Source of the DNA: Bacillus sp. ISL-34
GTDB lineage: Bacteria; Bacillota; Bacilli; Bacillales; DSM-1321
DNA length: 64,000 nt
Assembly: GCF_018613325.1 (NCBI RefSeq)
Contig: NZ_JAGGQJ010000036.1
Span: 203,129-267,128 of the forward strand
Reading direction: 5' to 3'
The notes under the pieces are model-generated. The model had not been told where the DNA came from and made no database searches. It saw only the letters and a program-made list of their open reading frames with translations. Shown here one piece after another: positions 10,587-19,521 of this stretch (its first letter is position 1; the number at the start of each line of letters is the position of its first letter). The position numbers were made by a program, and so were the translations under genes.

Positions 10587-12215
10587 CTAAATGAAAATCA
10601 ATTTATGCTGATTATTGAACCGGTATTCCAGTTTCATCATATCCCGAACGAACTCTGGCCCGTATTGATTCAAGTAATAAAAAACGTTCCAAATCCGCTC
10701 TTGGGGTGATTCAAGAGGGTACAGTGAATTTGCTATCCGTTCATATCTTTTCAATATGACCGAATGCCGTTCCTTTGTACGGTCACCGATTTTGCCATAC
10801 ATGAAATTCAATTGCTTTTGGATGAATTCGATATTTTTGTTCAGCATCGGCTCAAGTCCTCTATCTAAAGAAACAGCGTGGACAAATAGCTTTTCATGGT
10901 TCTCTTCAAGCTGTGATTTCAGCGTCCCGAACAGGGTTTCAATCGTCTCATCCTTCACGGAATCAAGGTAACTTTTCACAGCATTAGCGGTTCCTTCAGT
11001 CAGAACAGTTTCCAAACTGAGTTCCATTTCTTCAAGATCGCTATGGATACTGCGCTCTACCAGCGTGATGTTTAACCTAGGAATGATTGGCGGCATCTTC
11101 ATGGAAAACAACTCAAATACCTTTTTTAATTCTGCCCAATAAGCTATTTCCGCTGGCCCAGAAACGAAAGCCAATACAGGGAAAAGCATTTCCTGCATAA
11201 GTGGGCGTGTAATGACATTGTTGCTTAAGCGTTCTGGATGATTTTTGGCTATCTGCAACAGTTCGAGCTCGGTAAATGATACCTCACCGTTTTTTCCGCT
11301 GAAACCGCCTTCTACACGTTCGAGTAAACATCGATCTTTTTTTTCTGGATCATAATAAAATAAATTAGCAGCTTGTTTATCCATTTCAATCATTTTTGCA
11401 TACCCTTTCGCATGCATGAATGATTGCTGTTCCTCGACCACTTCAGCAATCCGTCCACTTTCATTGACCATCGATTCAAAATATGCCTTCTCAATTCGCC
11501 TTAATTCCGGATCTCCGGCATCGACTAGTAAAAGGCCATATTCTTTGAACCATTCATGAATCAGCCTGGCGAAGAAGTCGACGAAGGTATTCGATTGCTT
11601 AATGGTTTCCTTCATCTCAATCAGGAGTTTATTCGTAAAGGCCGTTTCTCCATATGTTTCAATGATTTCCTCAAGCCACTTCTCTGCCTTTTCCGTTTCC
11701 AGCTCCACGTCGGAAACCATTGTTTTATACGATTGATAGGAAGGATAGGTTTTTTTATCGGGTTTACCGTTTTTCATGACATAAACATGATTGACTTCAG
11801 CCAAATCATGATCTTCTCCAGCTATCCAAAAAACTGGGATGACTGGCTGCCCCAATTCTTTTTCCTGTTCTTCCGCAAGCTTAATGATCGAAATCACTTT
11901 ATGAATGGTATACAGCGGCCCTGATAATAACCCTGCCTGCTGTCCCCCAATCACAACCACGGAATCATCCATGCGCAACCTTTCAATATTCCCCTTAACT
12001 GCCTCACTGAATGAAAGACGAGACATGTATTGTTGTATGTAATTCGACAATTCATCACGTGAAAAAGAGCGGTTCATCAATTCACTATATCTATTGAGAT
12101 AAATGTCAGGCTTAGACAAGTCATAGTGAAAATAATCCTCCGTTTCAAGACGGTTTTGTAAATAGTCCGATGCAAAACGGTTTAAAGATGGTAACGCGAG
12201 ATCTTTCATCTCCAT
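10587..12215 (-). CDS. bshC: Bacillithiol biosynthesis cysteine-adding enzyme BshC
   Basis: Putative ligase for the last step of bacillithiol synthesis, joining cysteine to GlcN-malate. It has 542 residues (539 in B. subtilis YllA). Family features visible are VVIGGQQAGLLSGPLYT near residue 87, IPVFWIAGEDHDLAE near 127 and a C-terminal coiled-coil-like region. The ATG start has AAAGGGAG seven bases upstream. It is transcribed separately from mraZ, towards a strong hairpin. Bacillithiol is the main low-molecular-weight thiol of Bacillaceae, which supports the organism assignment. Confidence 0.95.
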   Translation of the reverse strand: MEMKDLALPSLNRFASDYLQNRLETEDYFHYDLSKPDIYLNRYSELMNRSFSRDELSNYIQQYMSRLSFSEAVKGNIERLRMDDSVVVIGGQQAGLLSGPLYTIHKVISIIKLAEEQEKELGQPVIPVFWIAGEDHDLAEVNHVYVMKNGKPDKKTYPSYQSYKTMVSDVELETEKAEKWLEEIIETYGETAFTNKLLIEMKETIKQSNTFVDFFARLIHEWFKEYGLLLVDAGDPELRRIEKAYFESMVNESGRIAEVVEEQQSFMHAKGYAKMIEMDKQAANLFYYDPEKKDRCLLERVEGGFSGKNGEVSFTELELLQIAKNHPERLSNNVITRPLMQEMLFPVLAFVSGPAEIAYWAELKKVFELFSMKMPPIIPRLNITLVERSIHSDLEEMELSLETVLTEGTANAVKSYLDSVKDETIETLFGTLKSQLEENHEKLFVHAVSLDRGLEPMLNKNIEFIQKQLNFMYGKIGDRTKERHSVILKRYERIANSLYPLESPQERIWNVFYYLNQYGPEFVRDMMKLEYRFNNQHKLIFI

Positions 12216-12324
12216 TTCTGTTCTCCCTTTCTCTGCAACTACAATTCTTTTTAGAGTATAACATTCCGGTTTAAGAAAACAAAAGAAGTTGCCCAGCAGC
12301 AGAAAATTGATGCGATGTTCTATG

Positions 12325-12717
12325 TTATGTAGTCAATATCTTCGTAATACTCGTAATTATACCAATGGAAAATAACAGAAGGTAAGCCACGAAAAAGAAG
12401 GCGAAGTTCACTCTCCAAAAACCCTTTAATACCTTATGGAAAATGATTTCTTCTTTTACCTTGTAATGGACAAGGGCCACCACGAATGCGTTAAGAATCA
12501 TGATGAGCATGATCACCCAAAGAATTTGCTTATCCCAAATCGTAATGATCAAATAATGGACGGATAATATGAACAGCAGCGTACTCATGTCCATTGCAAA
12601 TTGAACGGAGCGCCTATGGTTTCCAGTGAATTGTTTAGCACTTATAAAAAAAAGTATGTATCCTGCGAAAGGCAAGGTAATAAATATCGCGGCAAGGTTT
12701 GAAACTACGTACGGCAC
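12325..12717 (-). CDS. DUF3397 family membrane protein
   Basis: A 130-residue protein with four predicted membrane segments (about 5-25, 40-60, 65-85, 100-122) separated by short basic loops. This family of unknown function is commonly found between panE and bshC in Bacillaceae, as here. The GTG start at 12717 has GGGGGG eight bases upstream. It follows panE by four bases, so both are probably one transcript. Confidence 0.75.
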   Translation of the reverse strand: MPYVVSNLAAIFITLPFAGYILFFISAKQFTGNHRRSVQFAMDMSTLLFILSVHYLIITIWDKQILWVIMLIMILNAFVVALVHYKVKEEIIFHKVLKGFWRVNFAFFFVAYLLLFSIGIITSITKILTT

Positions 12718-12721
12718 ATCC

Positions 12722-13606
12722 TCATCCCCCCTGAGACTCTTTTCCTTTGACCATCTTATATAAAGAAGACGTCAGGCAATCACTTTTCCCTTTGCTCTTT
12801 GCCTCCGAGAGGATATGACCCAAAATAGCATCAATTTCCGTTTTACGGCCATTTTCTAAATCTTTTAGCATCGACGATCGATTTTCCGCTGTTGCCATAC
12901 AAACGGACCTCACATTTTCAAAGGACTCATCCTTATTTTGAAGTTCCAAAATACCGGAGACTTCTTCAAAAAGGTCTTGAAACAATCGGTAATAAAAGGG
13001 ATTGTTGATCAAACCGCCATTTTCCACGCCAAGTATCGCTGTTAATGGATTTATCACTGCATTGACGACAAGCTTATCCATCAGCATCGAGTGAAAATCC
13101 TCACTCTTCGTAAAAGGAAAATGATCGATCTTTTCATCCACTAACGATAGTTGCTCAAGTTCCCCTTTAAAGGAAGCGACCCTTGTAATGCCGAGCCCTG
13201 TATGCTCGACGGTATTCCCGTCATGTTTCAATGCCCCATGCTCCACCACCCCCACATATATGGTCGGGGATTGAAGCTGCTTTAAATAAGAAATATGTCC
13301 ATAGCCATTCTGCAAGAATAGCAATGGAACCTGAATACCTTTGATTCTAGGCAGTATTTGCGGCAGGTGATACTGCTTGACGGCCAGTATAAGAAGATCC
13401 ACATCCGATACCCCTTCATCCAGCCCCATAGAAATGATGCCTGTCAGCAGCCGGCTTTCATCATCCGCAATAAGACGGATTCCATCACGTTGGATGATGG
13501 ACGCCTGATCCGCAGTATGGGTATAGAGAGTCACACGATGTTTTTCACTTAAACGAGACGCAAACAGCAGACCGATGGCCCCTCCCCCAATGATTCCAAT
13601 CCTCAT
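12722..13606 (-). CDS. panE: 2-dehydropantoate 2-reductase (YlbQ/PanE)
   Basis: NADPH-dependent ketopantoate reductase of pantothenate and CoA synthesis. It has 294 residues (B. subtilis YlbQ about 298). The N-terminus has the dinucleotide-binding motif GIIGGGAIGLLF, a FLQNGYG segment is near residue 98, the conserved KLVVNAVINPLTA helix with the catalytic lysine is near 180, and the C-terminal half is all helical. The ATG has AAGGAAGGG upstream. Ketopantoate reductase paralogues exist, so the exact substrate is likely but not certain. Confidence 0.88.
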   Translation of the reverse strand: MRIGIIGGGAIGLLFASRLSEKHRVTLYTHTADQASIIQRDGIRLIADDESRLLTGIISMGLDEGVSDVDLLILAVKQYHLPQILPRIKGIQVPLLFLQNGYGHISYLKQLQSPTIYVGVVEHGALKHDGNTVEHTGLGITRVASFKGELEQLSLVDEKIDHFPFTKSEDFHSMLMDKLVVNAVINPLTAILGVENGGLINNPFYYRLFQDLFEEVSGILELQNKDESFENVRSVCMATAENRSSMLKDLENGRKTEIDAILGHILSEAKSKGKSDCLTSSLYKMVKGKESQGG

Positions 13607-14072
13607 AAAACCCTTCCTTACTTTTTGAAATATATTTACTATTTTATCACATTATCTTTTTTATCCCGCATCAATTTAACATCAACTGCTTTTGAAACGC
13701 AGCCAACCTGATTGAATGAAGTTGAACTGCCATCAACAAGGCTCGCCATAAAATATCAATGGAAAGAATTATTAATACGCCAGATATATTCTCTTCTTTA
13801 AGCGTTAATTTAATGGTATATTAGATACGAAAAGCTTAGCCATTTTGAAGACTTTATAGGAACAAAAGATAACTCCAATCTCTACCCACGAGAAAAACGA
13901 AGGGAAAAGGGCGGGGGATAAAAGGCTATAAGCATTTAATCAGCTAGGATAAATCGATGATGTCATACTAGATATAACCTAAGCTGGAATTCCACATGGT
14001 AAAGATCAGTGGGATGACTTTCAAAGGGTACTTATCGGAAGAGGTTTATCAGAATTAAGGGGGAGCTTTTTT
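13607..14072. other. Intergenic region between panE and ylbP (466 bases)
   Basis: A divergent spacer with no ORF I can support. A TATATT near 13819 is a possible -10 box for ylbP, with only a weak -35 (TTCTTT) 17 bases upstream. If used, the leader would be about 240 bases long. I see no terminator hairpin or known riboswitch motif in it. Confidence 0.4.
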
Positions 14073-14561
14073 ATGGAATACAAGGTTGAACGATTACTTG
14101 TAAATTTTAAAACGCTTGAGGAATTCAAAAAATTCAAAGAATACGGGATACAGGAACTGTCCATGCTCGATGATTTAGAGGCTAACATCATCGAAAATGA
14201 CAGCCAATCACCTTTTTACGGAATCTTTTATGGCGACAAACTTGTAGCCCGCATGAGCCTGTATAAAAGAAGCGCTAAATTTGACCAGTATTTTGACAAT
14301 TCTAGGGACTTCCTTGTTCTCTGGAAACTTGAAGTCCTGCCTAACTATCAGAAAAAAGGTTATGGAAGAGCTTTGGTTGAATTCGCCAAAAGCCTGAACA
14401 TGCCTATCAAAACCAATCCAAGAGTTCATTCACAAGACTTTTGGAAAAAGATGGGTTTTTCTGCTGTTTCCTATGATTTGGACAGGGACCTTGGAGAAAA
14501 CCCACTGATTTGGAGCCCATTTGACATACAAGATAAAAAAGAAATAGATACGCAAGAATAA
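14073..14561 (+). CDS. ylbP: GNAT family N-acetyltransferase YlbP
   Basis: A 162-residue Gcn5-related acetyltransferase, close to B. subtilis YlbP (160). The acetyl-CoA binding segment VLPNYQKKGYGRALVEFA is at residues 89-106, in the position of motif A, preceded by the beta strands LVARMSLY and FLVLWKLEV. The substrate is unknown. The start is ATG 14073 with AAGGGGGAG upstream. It converges with ylbO, sharing a bidirectional terminator. Confidence 0.85.
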   Translation: MEYKVERLLVNFKTLEEFKKFKEYGIQELSMLDDLEANIIENDSQSPFYGIFYGDKLVARMSLYKRSAKFDQYFDNSRDFLVLWKLEVLPNYQKKGYGRALVEFAKSLNMPIKTNPRVHSQDFWKKMGFSAVSYDLDRDLGENPLIWSPFDIQDKKEIDTQE

Positions 14562-14572
14562 GGAAATTCAAG

Positions 14573-14605
14573 AAAAATGCGGGCGGATTTTCCACCCGCA
14601 TTTTT
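14573..14605. terminator. Bidirectional terminator between ylbP and ylbO
   Basis: An 11-bp stem (AAAAATGCGGG with CCCGCATTTTT) with runs of A and T on either side serves both convergent genes; its last base overlaps the ylbO stop. Confidence 0.85.
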
Positions 14606-15225
14606 CATTTATTGACCCTTTCAAGATTACCATTCTTATCCATTTGGAAACTCACCTTCGGATTAGTCTTTTCGTCCTCTTGTACACTAAGCTTTCTTGC
14701 CCGCTCCATGATTTGCATTAATGCACGATAATCTTCCTCAACCGCTTTCAGGTTTTCTTTAAGCAAAGCATTCTCTTCCAGCAATCGGACATTTTCCCGT
14801 TCAAGAAATAGGGACCGCTCAGAAATCCGTTCTTTTTCCTTATTATCAAGCTGAAAGAATTCATCCATCTTGGTTAAATATAATATAACTTCCTGAAGGG
14901 TAATAGATTCTTTATCTTCATGCTGGGGGGCCTTTTCTTCAATCGTGACATTTTCCACCGCTGCAACCGAATCCCTTTCCATTTCAGGCTTATTGACCAC
15001 CTGTTCTTTCCTTTGTTTTTTCGCCAGCTCTATCCCTGATTTATATTGCTTCCTTACAAATGAATTCCAACGGAACCCACAAGCAGCAGATGTCCTCGAT
15101 AACTGTTTCCCCACTTCTTCAAACGCCTTTAATTGTGTACTGCCTTCTCGTATATGCCTTAGCACCACTTCAGCCAACAACAGATCCTCATCATGAGTCC
15201 ATGCATCTTGTCTCGCAATCGTCAT
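14605..15225 (-). CDS. ylbO: RsfA-family transcription factor YlbO
   Basis: A 206-residue protein of the RsfA/YlbO family of prespore or mother-cell regulators. The N-terminal Myb/SANT-like DNA-binding domain (about 4-60, with [17 protein letters not shown] and [10 protein letters not shown]) is followed by a charged linker. A coiled coil lies at about 110-180, rich in E, K and L. The ATG start is preceded by AAGGAGGTAGAGAG. B. subtilis YlbO (about 193 residues) is expressed in sporulation; direct targets are not known to me. Confidence 0.85.
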   Translation of the reverse strand: MTIARQDAWTHDEDLLLAEVVLRHIREGSTQLKAFEEVGKQLSRTSAACGFRWNSFVRKQYKSGIELAKKQRKEQVVNKPEMERDSVAAVENVTIEEKAPQHEDKESITLQEVILYLTKMDEFFQLDNKEKERISERSLFLERENVRLLEENALLKENLKAVEEDYRALMQIMERARKLSVQEDEKTNPKVSFQMDKNGNLERVNK

Positions 15226-15304
15226 CTCTCTACCTCCTTAGCAAGTTTTAATTCATAATATGCACATGCTAGGAAAGATAGAAGATATATAGAGCGTGTA
15301 ATAT

Positions 15305-16069
15305 TTATTTTTTCTTATTTATAAAACGATCGACTGCAGCATGATGCTCATCACTCGCCCACAGTTTAGAACATTCCCGGATTTCCGCATCCATTCTTCC
15401 TTTAAGCCCGCTACCCTGCCATTTATGGACCAGCAATCGTTTATAGGCCATCAATACCCCTGTCTCATGGCGAAGAAAATCTTCTGCGAAACCTTCCCAT
15501 CCATCCGCACCTTCTCCGACTATCTCATCTACGAAACCCAATTCCTTTGCTTCCTCGGCTTTATGTATTTTTGCATCCAATAATAGCTTTAGCGCTTTTT
15601 GCTCTGATATTTTTTCAAGTAAAAGTGAAGCTCCGCCCCAGCCTGTCGTTATTCCCAGAGTACCTTGTACAAACCCCAGCTTAACTTCGCTCTTTGCTAA
15701 CCTGAAATCACAAGCTGTCGCTATTTCGCATCCACCGCCGAAAGCACTTCCGTTGATGAGCGCTATTGTCGGTTTTGGGAAAACTGCTAGTTTATACAGA
15801 ATTTCACCCATTTTCGATAACATAGCAAAGGCCTCTTCTTCTGTACGCAAATCCTGAAATTCCCTTAAATCACCACCTGAACAGAATGCCTCAGAGCCCG
15901 CCCCTGTCAGGACCAGCAACTTAACTTCATCATCGCATGCAGCTTCTGACAATATTGTCTCAAGTTCGTCCATCAATTGATAATTCACGGCATTCCTTTT
16001 CTCCTGTCTATTAAACAGGAGCTTCATGAAACCGCGTTCATCCTTTTCAACATTAATTACTTGATCCAC
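15305..16069 (-). CDS. Enoyl-CoA hydratase/isomerase family protein
   Basis: Crotonase-fold protein of 254 residues. The oxyanion-hole segments are seen as AFCSGGDLREF (near 60) and INGSAFGGGCEIATACDFRLA (near 100-120), and the C-terminus has the usual helical segment. The second catalytic glutamate of true hydratases is not clearly placed (LGFVQGTLGITTGWGG has Q rather than E), so it may have another crotonase activity. I chose GTG 16069 because GGAGAAGGTG sits about five bases before it; the frame is open to an ATG at 16102 without a ribosome site. Confidence 0.78.
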   Translation of the reverse strand: MDQVINVEKDERGFMKLLFNRQEKRNAVNYQLMDELETILSEAACDDEVKLLVLTGAGSEAFCSGGDLREFQDLRTEEEAFAMLSKMGEILYKLAVFPKPTIALINGSAFGGGCEIATACDFRLAKSEVKLGFVQGTLGITTGWGGASLLLEKISEQKALKLLLDAKIHKAEEAKELGFVDEIVGEGADGWEGFAEDFLRHETGVLMAYKRLLVHKWQGSGLKGRMDAEIRECSKLWASDEHHAAVDRFINKKK

Positions 16070-16135
16070 ATAAACACCTTCTCCGAAACCATCGGCAAAC
16101 ATAGATTATTCAAAATATTCTGCCAAATATATTTG

Positions 16136-16168
16136 TAAAAAAAGCACAGAGAAAAATCCCTGCGCTTT
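16136..16168 (-). terminator. Terminator after rpmF
   Basis: On the minus strand an imperfect stem (AAAGCGCAGGGA with TCTCTGTGCTTT) is followed by seven T. It ends the ylbN-rpmF transcript. Confidence 0.8.
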
Positions 16169-16217
16169 GATTAGCGTGTTGCATCAAGAAAGCAAAGCTC
16201 TCAAGTAGGTCAAGAAA

Positions 16218-16391
16218 TTATTTTGCGACAACTTCTTTTCCTTTATATGTTCCACATTCTTTACAAACGTGATGTGAAAGAGTCATTCCACCACAGCTCG
16301 GGCATTCTACCATACCAGGTACTTGAAGCTTGAAGTGCGTACGACGTTTTCTTTTTACAGTTTTCGACGTTCTTCTAAAAGGTACAGCCAT
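16218..16391 (-). CDS. rpmF: 50S ribosomal protein L32
   Basis: Large-subunit protein of 57 residues. Starting [17 protein letters not shown], it carries the zinc-ribbon pairs CPSC (near 30) and CKEC (near 43), so this is the zinc-binding form. The start is ATG 16391 with GGAGGTGG upstream; an in-frame codon at 16400 lies within the ribosome site. It follows ylbN by about 65 bases, the conserved YceD-L32 pair. Confidence 0.97.
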   Translation of the reverse strand: MAVPFRRTSKTVKRKRRTHFKLQVPGMVECPSCGGMTLSHHVCKECGTYKGKEVVAK

Positions 16392-16456
16392 TATTCCCAC
16401 CTCCTTAAAAAATATAAAAAAGCTGGAAAAATCGGATTAACGATTTTTCGTTCCAA

Positions 16457-16978
16457 TCAAGATTCTTTATTGTTGTCAAAAAAGTCGGCAAGCTTTGCAA
16501 ATCTCGGATCAACCTTATGCTCATTTTCCTCTTCAGAAATAACAGCCCAGTCTTTCCCGGATTGAGGAGCAGCTTCATTCGAATCGACATCCTCACAAAA
16601 AACCTGCATCGGAATTTCTAGCAATAAATTTTCTTTAATTACCGGTATTAAGTCTACAACTTCACCTTCCACAACAGTGACATCATCTCCGTAGAAATCA
16701 GCGTCATCTGCCTTTAAAAGAAAGGTTTCCTTTGTATCAATATCAATCGGATATTTAACGTCTACCAGTGTACGGGAGCAAGGTAATGTTAATTCACCTG
16801 AAAGATGCAAGTGAAAAGTAATCTCGGTCGAGCTGATATCAGCTCTTCCTGTTACTCTGATCGGAGAAACATCGCGAATTTGCGGGTCTCTTTCTCTAAT
16901 GTCCAAGACATCCACCAGTTCATCAAACCGTAAATCTTTGTCCCGAATTTTTTGAAGTTGACTAATCGTCCATTTCAA
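16457..16978 (-). CDS. ylbN: YceD/DUF177 family protein YlbN
   Basis: A 173-residue protein of the YceD family, which is linked to 23S rRNA accumulation in other bacteria and chloroplasts and is almost always next to rpmF. It is acidic, with the family core LPCSRTLVDVKYPID near residue 80 and an acidic C-terminus (WAVISEEENEHKVDPRFAKL). The start is TTG 16978 with GAGGTG seven bases upstream. A perfect sigma-A promoter lies about 30 bases upstream. Confidence 0.9.
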   Translation of the reverse strand: MKWTISQLQKIRDKDLRFDELVDVLDIRERDPQIRDVSPIRVTGRADISSTEITFHLHLSGELTLPCSRTLVDVKYPIDIDTKETFLLKADDADFYGDDVTVVEGEVVDLIPVIKENLLLEIPMQVFCEDVDSNEAAPQSGKDWAVISEEENEHKVDPRFAKLADFFDNNKES

Positions 16979-17006
16979 TTGAAATCACCTCAAGGCAACA
17001 AAAATA

Positions 17007-17057
17007 ATTATAGCTTTCAATTATAAGTTTGTCAATATTTTTTCTTTACACTATAAT
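17007..17057. promoter_or_regulatory. Divergent sigma-A promoters sharing a -35 region (ylbN/ylbM)
   Basis: Minus strand: TTGACA at 17035-17030, 17-base spacer, TATAAT at 17012-17007, a perfect consensus reading into ylbN-rpmF. Plus strand: TTGTCA at 17029-17034, 17-base spacer, TATAAT at 17052-17057, reading into tmcAL. The two -35 hexamers overlap almost completely, so polymerase can probably occupy only one at a time. Confidence 0.8.
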
Positions 17058-17198
17058 GTAGTCATCCTAACTGATTTTCTAGGTTTAAGAATCATTACAA
17101 ACACAAAAAATCTGGACGATTACTTATAGTAATTTTACTTGAAATACTATTTTAGCACTAAGTTGATAAAATACAAAGTTTTTCTCTGAGGTGAACGA

Positions 17199-18404
17199 AT
17201 GAAAGCTTGCGGTTTAGTAGTCGAATATAACCCTTTTCATAATGGACATGTTTTACATGCAAGAGAAAGTAGAGAAAAAACAGGAGCAGATGTTGTGGTC
17301 GCTGTCATGAGCGGGCCCTTCTTACAGCGTGGCGAGCCTGCTATCGTCAGCAAGTGGACCCGTGCCGAAATGGCTTTGAATGGCGGCATCGATCTTGTCA
17401 TTGAGCTTCCCTATGCTTTCGCGACACAGAAGGCGGAGATATTTGCAAAAGGCTCCATTTCTCTTTTGGAATCCCTTGGCTGTGACTCCTTTTGCTTCGG
17501 AAGCGAGGATGGCCGAATTGAACCATTCATCACCGCCCACAGAATTCTTTCGGATAATTCCGCTGCACTCGATGCTGCAATTAAATCGGCTATGGATGCC
17601 GGTAATAGTTATCCGGCCAGTGCTGCCCAGGCTTATCGATCGATCATCAATGGTGATGCGGCATTGGATTTGACGAAGCCGAATAATATTCTTGGAAAGG
17701 AATATGTAAGTGCTGCCCTTTCAAACGGCTACTCCATTCGCCCTTTTACGATTCAAAGGGTCGCTGCCGGTTACCATGAAACAAAGTTGTCCAAAGACCC
17801 TATTGCCAGCGCAACGGGGATACGTAAAGCCATCCATGAACACCAGGAATTAAATTCTGTTTCCAGTTATATTCCTCAGCCGACTATGGATGGCCTTCAG
17901 CAATATTTAACGCGCTACCATGCCTTGCATGACTGGGAAATGTATTGGCCACTTTTGAAATACCGAATCCTTTCTTCCTCTTTAACCGAATTGGCAGGGA
18001 TATACGAAATCGAGGAAGGCATCGAACACCGAATAAAGGAGATGGCCAAACAATCTACGAGCTTTTCTGAATTCATGGCAGCTCTGAAGACAAAACGCTA
18101 CACATGGACACGACTACAGCGAATGTGCGTCCATATATTGACGCATACATTAAAGGAACAGGTGATTCACAATGACCAACCAGCCTATATCAGACTTCTT
18201 GGCATGAATGGCCTGGGACAAGAATATCTTCGCACAGTAAAAAAAGGCTTACCACTCCCGCTCATCTCTAAACTTTCGTCCTATCAGAAGCAGGACATCG
18301 ATACGGACTTGCGAGCGGCACAGGTGTATGCACTTGGCTTGTCCGAACCGTATCAAGCTGCCTTGATGAAACGGGAATATGAATCTCCCATCATTTTCAA
18401 ATGA
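17199..18404 (+). CDS. tmcAL: tRNA(Met) cytidine acetate ligase TmcAL (YlbM)
   Basis: Makes N4-acetylcytidine at the wobble position of elongator tRNA-Met, using acetate and ATP. It has 401 residues. The N-terminal nucleotidyltransferase-like domain has VVEYNPFHNGH (residues 8-18, the HxGH ATP site) followed by MSGPFLQRGEPAI (about 38-50). A helical tRNA-binding C-terminal part follows. The ATG has GAGGTG upstream. It is alone on the plus strand, with a leader of about 135 bases from the divergent promoter. Confidence 0.93.
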   Translation: MKACGLVVEYNPFHNGHVLHARESREKTGADVVVAVMSGPFLQRGEPAIVSKWTRAEMALNGGIDLVIELPYAFATQKAEIFAKGSISLLESLGCDSFCFGSEDGRIEPFITAHRILSDNSAALDAAIKSAMDAGNSYPASAAQAYRSIINGDAALDLTKPNNILGKEYVSAALSNGYSIRPFTIQRVAAGYHETKLSKDPIASATGIRKAIHEHQELNSVSSYIPQPTMDGLQQYLTRYHALHDWEMYWPLLKYRILSSSLTELAGIYEIEEGIEHRIKEMAKQSTSFSEFMAALKTKRYTWTRLQRMCVHILTHTLKEQVIHNDQPAYIRLLGMNGLGQEYLRTVKKGLPLPLISKLSSYQKQDIDTDLRAAQVYALGLSEPYQAALMKREYESPIIFK

Positions 18405-18455
18405 AGAATGGTTTAAGCTTGCCCGTCCATCCTTAAGAGTAATAATCCAATCATC

Positions 18456-18496
18456 AAAAAAAGCGCAAACAGTAGATGACTGCCTGCGCTTTTTTT
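18456..18496. terminator. Bidirectional terminator between tmcAL and ylbL
   Basis: The stem (AAAAAAGCGCA with TGCGCTTTTTT, 18-base loop) has A and T runs suited to both convergent genes; its last base overlaps the ylbL stop. Confidence 0.85.
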
Positions 18497-19521
18497 CATT
18501 TTCCCTCTCCTTTTAGCTTCGTTAAGTAGGCTATTGCATCATCAAAGTTGTCAACCGGCACGATCTTCATGTCCGTGTCGATATCCTTTGCTGCAATGAG
18601 TGCATCTTCATAATTCGAACCTGCTGCTCCGTTTTCATTTGGGGCAAAAAATATTTCGGCTCCAGATTTATCGGCTGCAACTATTTTCTGTTGAATTCCG
18701 CCAATTGGACCGACTGTCCCATCTTCAGACATCGTTCCTGTACCCGCTATGTCATAGCCATTTGTAAGGTCGCCCTTTGTTAATTGATTATAAATCTCCA
18801 ATGAAAACATTAAACCTGCCGAAGGACCGCCTATTTGTTCTGAATCTATGGCAATCGCCGGTTTTGTTGTCACTTTTCGATTATCATCCAGCGAAATGCC
18901 TATTCCGACCCTATTTGGGTCATTTTTAAAAGGCTGCAATGAAAGAATGGCCGTTTTCTCCGTCTCTTCCCGCTTATAAACTATTTTAACTTCATCTCCA
19001 GCCTTCTTTCCATTAATGTAGTTCATGAATTGCTGTGCAGACTTGAATTTAACGTCATCGACCTGAATGATTTGATCGCCCGCTTTCAGCTCTTTAGCTG
19101 CCGGCATTCCTTTTAGCACGTCCAAAACATATACACCCAGGTACTCGTAATCGACTTCTTTCCCTGCTTTTTCATATGCGATCTGGATGGCATTATTTTT
19201 AGAACCATCCATTAAGTGCAGCTGCCTGATATTGTATTCTTCATCTGTTTCATCTTCGCTTCGAATGGAGGTTTCCGGATAAAGCTCCTGATACTTGCTC
19301 CACTTCGCCAGCATGTAGGAATATATATTCGCCCGGCCCATCCTTACAGTGGTTAACATAAAGCTTCCTTTTGCTTCATCTCCTCCGGATACCTCAATGA
19401 TTGGCTCCAATTCTTTAGCCATTCCTGGTTTTGACACATAAAAAGGTAGGGAATAAAGGGCTGATGCTATGAGAAGTATAGCCACCACCAGGAAAGTGCG
19501 TACATACATTTTACGGCTCAT
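18496..19521 (-). CDS. ylbL: SepM-type PDZ and Lon-fold serine protease YlbL
   Basis: Membrane-anchored protease of 341 residues. One N-terminal membrane segment (about 10-28) is followed by a PDZ domain (about 125-190, YLGVYVLDVLKGMPA...GDQIIQVD) and a C-terminal Lon-type domain. GPSAGLMF carries the catalytic serine (near 234) and GGIQQKIVAADKSGA the lysine (near 279), 45 residues apart as expected for a Ser-Lys dyad. I use ATG 19521, with AAGGAG ten bases upstream; this overlaps the ylbK end by 11 bases, suggesting coupling. The in-frame 19548 start has no ribosome site. The natural substrate is unknown here. Confidence 0.9.
   Translation of the reverse strand: MSRKMYVRTFLVVAILLIASALYSLPFYVSKPGMAKELEPIIEVSGGDEAKGSFMLTTVRMGRANIYSYMLAKWSKYQELYPETSIRSEDETDEEYNIRQLHLMDGSKNNAIQIAYEKAGKEVDYEYLGVYVLDVLKGMPAAKELKAGDQIIQVDDVKFKSAQQFMNYINGKKAGDEVKIVYKREETEKTAILSLQPFKNDPNRVGIGISLDDNRKVTTKPAIAIDSEQIGGPSAGLMFSLEIYNQLTKGDLTNGYDIAGTGTMSEDGTVGPIGGIQQKIVAADKSGAEIFFAPNENGAAGSNYEDALIAAKDIDTDMKIVPVDNFDDAIAYLTKLKGEGK

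Noticed and set aside
13983..14072. Open frame continuous with ylbP reaching about 30 codons upstream of its ATG, with protein-like composition.
   Set aside because: No start codon with a ribosome site in that stretch, while AAGGGGGAG sits at the right distance from ATG 14073; the length already matches YlbP.
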